From positions 1 through 10,960 of the forward strand of contig JAUPKM010000153.1 in assembly GCA_030837445.1 (NCBI GenBank): a DNA stretch of 10,960 nucleotides, read 5' to 3'. Under the pieces are notes generated by a model. The model ran no database searches and had not been told where the DNA came from. It worked only from the letters and a program-made list of their open reading frames with translations. The position numbers were made by a program, and so were the translations under genes. Shown one piece after another: positions 7,148 through 10,960 of the stretch. The DNA is from Actinomycetota bacterium (lineage in GTDB: Bacteria; Actinomycetota; Actinomycetes; S36-B12; UBA10799). The number at the start of each line of letters is the position of its first letter. The first letter of the stretch is position 1.

Positions 7148-7229
7148 GGCAAGTGGAAGAGCCCGGGGCCGACACTGCGCCCATGACATTCGATCCCTTC
7201 GCCTACGCGCCATCCCACGATCAGTGCAA
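7148..7229 (+). repeat. Copy 2 of the duplicated element (leader plus intact start of a reading frame)
   Basis: Matches 4161-4236 in the same orientation. It has 35 leader bases, then an ATG at 7183 that opens MTFDPFAYAPSHDQCK. Between the copies, codons 4 to 15 differ at ten bases, eight of them in third positions (Asp, Tyr, Pro, Ser, Gln and Cys codons are changed synonymously), which suggests past selection on the peptide. This frame stays open to 7491, but its third-position bias collapses after about 7265, where a different frame with good bias takes over. The reading frame that starts here is therefore probably only about 27-30 codons of genuine sequence joined to the next ORF. The leader bases do not show the same codon pattern. 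Confidence 0.75.
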
Positions 7230-7264
7230 GAGCGCCGCCGCAGTGCGCGCGGGACAGCCCGTAA

Positions 7265-7753
7265 GTGACCTTGCTATGGGTCACGCGAGCCGCTCTCGCG
7301 GACCTGAAACTCGAGGCGCTCGCCGGCTCAGACGTCTCTCGTGTGAGCAACCGTCACCCCATCCTGGACGCCTGCTACTCCAAGCGCGCGGAGTCGCAAT
7401 CCGCTACCCAGCAATTGGAAGGAATACCCCATTCGCAAGGGATTTGGAACCTGCACGCACTCAACCCCCACAGAGGCATCACCTGGTATGACCACGAAAA
7501 GGACGTAGTCTTTCTGCTCGCGTATTCACCACACGACTATGCCGTTTTCGTCAGGCGCTTCCGGGCGGGCCAGTTGGCGTCGTCGGCGCGTGAATATGAG
7601 GATGTCGCCCAGCAACGACGCGAGCTCTCAGGTTTGAATGATGACATCCTCAACCCGCGGAAGTGCGAGTCCAGCGCGACGGTCCCGTGTGTGACCTGGG
7701 CCGTGCGCAGGTGCCGCCAACACCGTCCTTACTCGGATGTGATCTTCCCGTAG
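7265..7753 (+). CDS. Hypothetical protein, possibly a RelE-fold toxin-like remnant
   Basis: The GTG at 7265 opens a 162-residue frame with strong third-position GC at its start. Residues 6-20 are helical, and residues 59-98 read as a beta-sheet core (GIWNLHALNPHRGITWYD, then VVFLLAYSPHDYAVFVRRF). Its order of strands recalls small RelE/HigB-like ribonucleases, where an Arg-containing strand is followed by a hydrophobic strand and a His/Lys-rich turn. That resemblance is by eye only. From about residue 125 the sequence becomes Cys/Arg-rich and unlike a folded protein, so the original C-terminus may be lost. GGGACAG lies about 8 nt upstream of the GTG. The 5' end abuts copy 2 of the duplicated element in another frame, so the gene may be a fusion or frameshift product. 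No antitoxin partner is evident. Confidence 0.5.
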   Translation: MTLLWVTRAALADLKLEALAGSDVSRVSNRHPILDACYSKRAESQSATQQLEGIPHSQGIWNLHALNPHRGITWYDHEKDVVFLLAYSPHDYAVFVRRFRAGQLASSAREYEDVAQQRRELSGLNDDILNPRKCESSATVPCVTWAVRRCRQHRPYSDVIFP

Positions 7754-7806
7754 TCGGTGTGCTCAGGCACGTTGCCGGACTTCGCCTTACGCCTGGAGGT
7801 CGCGCG

Positions 7807-8223
7807 TCAGGTGCGGCCGGGGCGGCGCTTACCGGTCGGTCGCTTCTCGGTGCTCTTCGGATGGCCCGAGTGGACCTCGTCGATTATGACGGTCCCAGAA
7901 CGACGCTTCTGCCCCGAACCGATCGGTGTCCGGTCGATGAAGTACCAGACGCGGCCGCCCGAGGTGACGTCGATCTGCCAGCGAACGTAGTCGACGCCCT
8001 CGAAACTGCCCCGCCCCGCCTTGCCCTCGAGGGGATGCTGACGGTCGCCGTCATCGCGGTCCGGCTCTTTCGCCAACTGATCGTAGACCCGCTGCATCTC
8101 ACCCGCGGCGCCGTTCGCGAGCTGGTTCCACGCAGCCGCCACCTTCATCGACCGGGCTACCACCACCCAGTCGCCGGGCCTTGCGGGACGCCGAACCGAC
8201 TGCGCCTCGCCCGGAGTGACCAC
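7807..8223 (-). CDS. Probable toxin of a type II toxin-antitoxin module
   Basis: A 138-residue protein whose core (about 26-125) has the compact alpha-then-beta layout of RelE/HigB-like mRNA interferases. There is a helical part with MQRVYDQLAKEP, the LEGKAGRGSFEG turn, then strands VRWQIDVTSGGRVWYFID and GTVIIDEVHSGHPKSTE with basic and His residues. The C-terminal tail is highly basic (KRPTGKRRPGRT). Proteins of this make-up are common as uncharacterised actinobacterial ORFs; the toxin call is an inference from fold-like pattern, small basic product and gene order. The GTG at 8223 begins 1 nt after the stop of the upstream gene, so translation is probably coupled. Expression should follow the promoter in front of the upstream gene. 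Confidence 0.7.
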   Translation of the reverse strand: MVTPGEAQSVRRPARPGDWVVVARSMKVAAAWNQLANGAAGEMQRVYDQLAKEPDRDDGDRQHPLEGKAGRGSFEGVDYVRWQIDVTSGGRVWYFIDRTPIGSGQKRRSGTVIIDEVHSGHPKSTEKRPTGKRRPGRT

Positions 8224-8224
8224 C

Positions 8225-8689
8225 TCAGGCGCCAGGCCGACTCAGGGCGACACGCTTGTCCTTGCCGCGAGGCGCGGTCAGCAGCGCCTCGAGTTCGGGC
8301 GACTGCGTGATCTCGGCTGAGGCCTTCCACCTGTTCAGCAGCTTCGCCATCGGCCCGTAGTTGCCCGTGTCCCGGCACGCAGACGCGGTGCGAACGAACG
8401 CGTCGGCGAACTCCCGGCGGTCAGCCTCGTCAAGCCATCCGACCCACGGGAGCGCCCCGTCCATCGCCACCACCACATCGGCAGCCAGCCGCTCGTCCGA
8501 CAGCATCAGCGCCAGCACTCGGCTGGCCATGTCCAGGCTGGCGCGCACCGCCTCTTCACGGGCGACCGTCCCGACGAGAAGGTCGGCGCCGTCCCGACGC
8601 TCCAGGCGCACATCCGCATGCTCGACCACGTCCATTACCTCGCCGCTGTTGCGCAGCATGTACGAGAACGTGAACTCAGCAATAGTCAT
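8225..8689 (-). CDS. Probable antitoxin, Phd/YefM-like N-terminus with a long C-terminal domain
   Basis: A 154-residue, fairly acidic protein starting at the ATG at 8689. The frame is open upstream to 8941, but a promoter directly before 8689 fixes this start. Residues 1-45 (MTIAEFTFSYMLRNSGEVMD, then VRLERRDGADLLV) resemble the DNA-binding beta-alpha unit of Phd/YefM antitoxins. Residues 46-154 form an extra, mostly helical region (SLDMASRVLALMLSDERLAADVV, then PWVGWLDEADRREFADAF) not found in the short classical antitoxins; this may be the toxin-neutralising part. It lies immediately upstream of the toxin-like gene with a 1-nt gap, the usual antitoxin-first order. Inverted repeats at its promoter fit autoregulation. 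Alternatively, it may be a regulator of another kind. Confidence 0.7.
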   Translation of the reverse strand: MTIAEFTFSYMLRNSGEVMDVVEHADVRLERRDGADLLVGTVAREEAVRASLDMASRVLALMLSDERLAADVVVAMDGALPWVGWLDEADRREFADAFVRTASACRDTGNYGPMAKLLNRWKASAEITQSPELEALLTAPRGKDKRVALSRPGA

Positions 8690-8724
8690 GTACCTAATGG
8701 TACGAAGGTACTCACGTATGTCAA
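8690..8724 (-). promoter_or_regulatory. Leaderless promoter and palindromic operator of the toxin-antitoxin-like operon
   Basis: On the minus strand TTGACA (8719-8724) is followed after 16 nt by TACCAT (8697-8702), placing transcription start about 7 nt later, at the ATG at 8689. The -10 box lies inside a perfect inverted repeat GTACC-TAAT-GGTAC (8690-8703), and a further GGTAC half-site is at 8707-8711. A repressor bound there would block RNA polymerase. Confidence 0.72.
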
Positions 8725-8741
8725 GAAGGTGCCCCGCAGCG

Positions 8742-9240
8742 ATCACCGAACCTGCCGCGCAACTGCTCCAACAGGCGATCCGACCCGACCGGCGCGGACG
8801 GCCCGGTCTGCACCCGCGGATCTTCCTCACCGGAGCCGTGCTGGCCATCGACACCTGCGCCAGCGCCACAGTCACCGACATCCACACCGTGCTCACCCGA
8901 GATCTACCCCGCAACCTGCAATGGGACCTCGGCTTGCTCACTGTCCACCAAGGACGGCACCGTGCGACACATCACCCACAGCGACCTCTACAACCTCACC
9001 CGTCGCATCACCAAACAACTGGACCACACCAAGATCCGCGCCGGTCACCTCGGCGACAAGGAACGCTACCGGCGTCGGGAACTCCTCGACGCCATCAGCG
9101 ACGCCATCCTGGAAGCCACCCTCATCCCCCGACCCGCCGGCGCGACGTGCTACGCCCTGGACGGCATCGGGATCTGGGCAGCGGAAAAGGCCCCCACCAC
9201 TTCGGACGTTGTCGACACCCCCGACCGGCGAGTCGAGGCC
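8742..9240 (+). pseudogene. Transposase remnant, frameshifted and truncated
   Basis: Two frames joined by a shift near 8935-8950 give continuous transposase-like sequence. The first part reads ITEPAAQLLQQAIRPD, then RPGLHPRIFLTGAVLAID and the TDIHTVLTRDLPRNLQWDLG stretch. The second reads KDGTVRHITHSDLYNL, then the ELLDAISDAILEATLIPRP stretch and TCYALDGIGIWAAEK, where the Asp of ALDG sits where the first catalytic Asp of actinobacterial transposases of this kind is usually found. No start codon, later catalytic residues or terminal inverted repeats are visible, and similarity to a transposase fades by about 9240. It is a dead fragment. The IS family is not identified. Confidence 0.6.
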
Positions 9241-9248
9241 GACGACGA

Positions 9249-9506
9249 TCAGGACCACACCCCCGCGCAGATGGATCCGACATGGAGAGCGTTATCCAGC
9301 CGCGCCAGTTCCTGGGAGATTCCACCAGCGTTGGTCAGTGAGGGCATGGTTCCGAAGTCGGCGGAGTCGACTAGTGGACCGTAGCCGTTTGGTTGCCAAC
9401 CGACGCGTTTCAGTTCCAGTTCGATTGCCTCCCAACTCGTTGGGTTCTCCGCCAGAAGCGGTTCGCGCAGCCTCTCCAGAATCTCGCCCAACTTCAGTGG
9501 GGGCAC
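9249..9506 (-). CDS. Hypothetical protein, possibly a truncated 3' fragment (85 aa)
   Basis: From the GTG at 9506 the minus strand encodes 85 residues with balanced, protein-like composition (LKLGEILERLREPLLAE, then WEAIELELKRVGWQPNGYGP, then LTNAGGISQELARLD). The frame is open upstream to 9737, but there it runs antisense to the recombinase tail and loses protein character. Either the gene begins at the GTG or its 5' part was removed at a junction near 9510-9528. No family recognised and no partner gene evident. Confidence 0.45.
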   Translation of the reverse strand: MPPLKLGEILERLREPLLAENPTSWEAIELELKRVGWQPNGYGPLVDSADFGTMPSLTNAGGISQELARLDNALHVGSICAGVWS

Positions 9507-9512
9507 GTGTGA

Positions 9513-9692
9513 GGTTCCTGTAACTCTGAGATCAGCGCCTTCGTCGGCGTTTCCGACCTGATGCAACACAAACTCTCGGAACTGCCGCAAGAAGAACGAG
9601 AAATGGTTGAAGAGGCTGCGCGGCAGCTGCGGAAAGCCCGCCAGACCGCCGCATTCATTCCACTCACTGCGCTCGGACGGAGAGAAGAATGA
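9513..9692 (+). pseudogene. C-terminal tail of a Tn554-type site-specific recombinase
   Basis: An open stretch of 59 codons, closed upstream by a TGA at 9510-9512 and with no start. Its last residues are strongly helical and charged (MQHKLSELPQEEREMVEEAA, then RQLRKARQTAAFIPLTALGRREE). This is how I remember the tails of tyrosine recombinases that precede DUF6262/TnpC-like genes. The stop overlaps the ATG of the following gene as ATGA (9689-9692), the typical coupling in that transposon family. The catalytic domain is missing, so the recombinase was cut off at about 9510-9528. Confidence 0.55.
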
Positions 9693-10284
9693 CCAGGCCG
9701 ACCAAGCGTGCGCCCGTGTCGAAGGACGCGCGCGCACAACGGCTGAATCAAGTGCGCGCAGCGGATAGCGCGAAGAAGACGAAAAGCGCGCACGACTCCA
9801 TTCAGGCGCTGGTTCAGAACGGGCAGGAAGTGACCTTTACGGCGGTCGCGCGTGCTGCGCAAGTCTCGACCTGGTTCCTATACCAGAAGCCCGACTTTCG
9901 AAACGCTGTTGAAACAGCGATAGCACAACAGGGCCATTTGGGCGTAGACGCCGCCGCACCTGCAGTCAAACGAGTCAGCACTCATCGCTCCAAGCGGAGC
10001 TGGCGGTAGCGAGAGATCAGATCAAGAAGCTCCGGGTCGAACGGGACCGTTACCGCCAGACGGCACGGGAGTCGCTCGGGGCTGCGCTCGACGACGCTGC
10101 AGCGGGGCAATGGTCTGAACAATTGGTCAAAGCGCATCAGCAGGTCGCCGAGCTGAAGGTGGAACTCGTGGCTGCACTGGACCGTGCCGCCGCTGCAGAA
10201 CAGCACCGCGACGAACTGATGGATGAATTGACTGCCGCGAGAGCCAGCCTGAAAAAGATGATCAGGACCGTCCCCCGCCAATGA
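9689..10284 (+). pseudogene. TnpC/DUF6262-like transposition accessory protein, frameshifted
   Basis: The ATG at 9689 has GGAG about 6 nt upstream and overlaps the preceding recombinase stop. The first frame gives 106 residues: a basic N-terminus (TRPTKRAPVSKDARAQRLNQ), then a predicted helix-turn-helix-like part with the EVTFTAVARAAQVSTWFLYQ stretch and RNAVETAIAQQ (47-81). These match the style of DUF6262/TnpC proteins encoded behind tyrosine recombinases. The frame ends at 10009, while a frame one base back continues from about 9985 as an uninterrupted coiled coil (LQAELAVARDQIKKLRVERD, then QVAELKVELVAALDRAAAAE, then LMDELTAARASLKKMIR) to a stop at 10282-10284. The family normally contains both parts in one protein, so a single indel around 9945-9985 split it. 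TnpC-like proteins assist transposition; here the partner recombinase is truncated. Confidence 0.65.
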
Positions 10285-10291
10285 ATGGCGG
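10275..10291 (+). terminator. Hairpin at the end of the TnpC-like reading frame
   Basis: CCGCCA (10275-10280) and TGGCGG (10286-10291) pair perfectly around a 5-nt loop that contains part of the stop codon. No T-tract follows. It may end the recombinase/TnpC transcript or mark a transposon end; weakly supported. Confidence 0.3.
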
Positions 10292-10705
10292 CCGTTCGCG
10301 CCACGCCAACGTTCCTGTGGTCGGGGCCTGAACCCTTCTGCTGTGAGGTTGTCAAATTCGAACGGCACCATGTTGCAAGGTTGGTGGCACCACCGAGTGC
10401 TGCATGAAGACGGCGACAAACGTCGTCCCGTTGGTTTCGGTCGCGATTGAGTTTTCGCCACGTTTCTGGCGGCTAGGGTTCCTCGCAACCGCGTCCCCTA
10501 TATGGAAGCGCAAACGACCCGGCGAGAATTCCTGGTTTGACGACATCGGTACTGCGTAGCCAATGGCCATCATGGCTATCGCTGCCACGGGGTGGGCCTG
10601 CTGCCAAGCAACGGTTACTGCTGCGTGGATGTAGGGCTGGTCGGTCACTCAAGCAGGCCGCGGTAATCGACCAACCCGATGCTGGTTTCCGCACTCGTGG
10701 GGCGC
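10285..10705. other. Intergenic stretch with no supported gene
   Basis: About 420 bases between the TnpC-like remnant and the reductase gene. By eye it is less GC-rich than the rest of the window, especially at 10330-10560. The longest frame is 98 codons on the minus strand (10352-10648) with no clear ribosome site and no recognisable domain. It could be the right-hand non-coding end of the mobile element or decayed sequence. I found no terminal inverted repeat by reading. Confidence 0.4.
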
Positions 10706-10960
10706 CTAAGCCATCTCGCCGTAGGTGGGCGTGCCGATCGTTGTGTAGCTGAGCTGGAGTGTCCCGCTGGTGTGGGTGACCGCCTCGGTCAATTCCAGGG
10801 CGACGGGAAGAGTCCCGTCACCGAACACGCGCTTGCCAGTGCCGAGCAAAACTGGGTGCTGCCACAGATCCAATCGGTCCACGAGACCTAGCCGCAGCAG
10901 GGATTGCACGAGATCAAGGCTGCCGATGACGTGAACTTCATCATGCCTTTTCTTCACCTC
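10706..10960 (-). CDS. Dihydrofolate reductase family (RibD C-terminal type) protein, 3' part
   Basis: The frame runs in from the right edge and stops at 10706-10708. The visible 84 or so residues are the C-terminal third of the DHFR/RibD-C fold: HVIGSLDLVQSLLRLGLVDR (the strand-turn-helix that binds NADPH phosphates in relatives), WQHPVLLGTGKRVFGDG (the most conserved family segment), and a closing strand with TLQLSYTTIGTPTYGEM. Such stand-alone proteins in Actinobacteria are usually annotated as dihydrofolate reductase family proteins of unknown substrate. They are distinct from true folate FolA and from the riboflavin gene RibD. The GTG codon at 10957 is internal, since the frame continues to the window end. 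Function beyond NADPH-dependent reductase is not determinable here. Confidence 0.88.
   Translation of the reverse strand, partial: EVKKRHDEVHVIGSLDLVQSLLRLGLVDRLDLWQHPVLLGTGKRVFGDGTLPVALELTEAVTHTSGTLQLSYTTIGTPTYGEMA

Noticed and set aside
7663..8310. 215-codon plus-strand ORF
   Set aside because: It is antisense to the toxin-like gene and has Arg/Pro-rich composition typical of a shadow frame.
8361..9523. Long plus-strand ORFs of 326 and 301 codons over the antitoxin and transposase region
   Set aside because: Their first parts are antisense to the antitoxin gene. Only the segments with transposase-like sequence after about 8742 were kept, as a pseudogene.
10352..10648. 98-codon minus-strand ORF
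   Set aside because: No ribosome-binding site, domain or biased codon pattern, and it lies in a stretch without other coding signs.
1..10960. CRISPR array
   Set aside because: No regularly spaced short repeats; the only repeat pair seen has two copies about 3 kb apart.

Overview
The window is GC-rich (clearly above 60% by eye), uses GTG/TTG starts, and has strongly GC-biased third codon positions. It has a mycobacterial-type sulfatase/radical SAM pair and Actinobacteria-style promoters that would yield leaderless messages. I read it as chromosome of a high-GC Gram-positive actinomycete, probably of the Mycobacterium/Rhodococcus/Gordonia breadth. The genus cannot be fixed from this sequence.

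Left part (1-4134) is a metabolic block. The 3' part of a sulfatase gene runs rightward into the window. A radical SAM/SPASM protein of the anaerobic sulfatase-maturating type faces it tail to tail only 9 bp away, and a fold-type-I PLP aminotransferase lies upstream of that on the same strand. The maturase would convert the active-site Cys/Ser of the sulfatase to formylglycine, so the first two genes make a functional pair. The role of the aminotransferase is not evident.

Middle part (4135-6980) has a short conserved element just upstream of the aminotransferase, a small acidic ORF, a large membrane protein with an alpha/beta-hydrolase domain, a small membrane protein on the opposite strand, and a very strong intrinsic terminator. 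Directly beside the terminator is a 16-nt block resembling the 3' end of a tRNA/tmRNA gene on the minus strand, which could be a remnant attachment site.

Right part (6980-10960) looks like accessory DNA. It begins with a second copy of the conserved element (about 80 bp, starting with a 5' stretch of an unknown reading frame), fused to or overlapping an orphan small-protein gene. A two-gene toxin-antitoxin-like module on the minus strand follows, with a textbook leaderless promoter inside inverted repeats. Next come a decayed transposase, a truncated unknown ORF, and the tail of a Tn554-type site-specific recombinase overlapping a frameshifted TnpC/DUF6262-like gene. The window closes with the 3' part of a dihydrofolate reductase/RibD-C family gene that runs in from the right edge.

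Most noteworthy are the duplicated element, whose differences fall mainly in third codon positions, the possible att scar beside the terminator, and the toxin-antitoxin-like pair surrounded by mobile-element debris.
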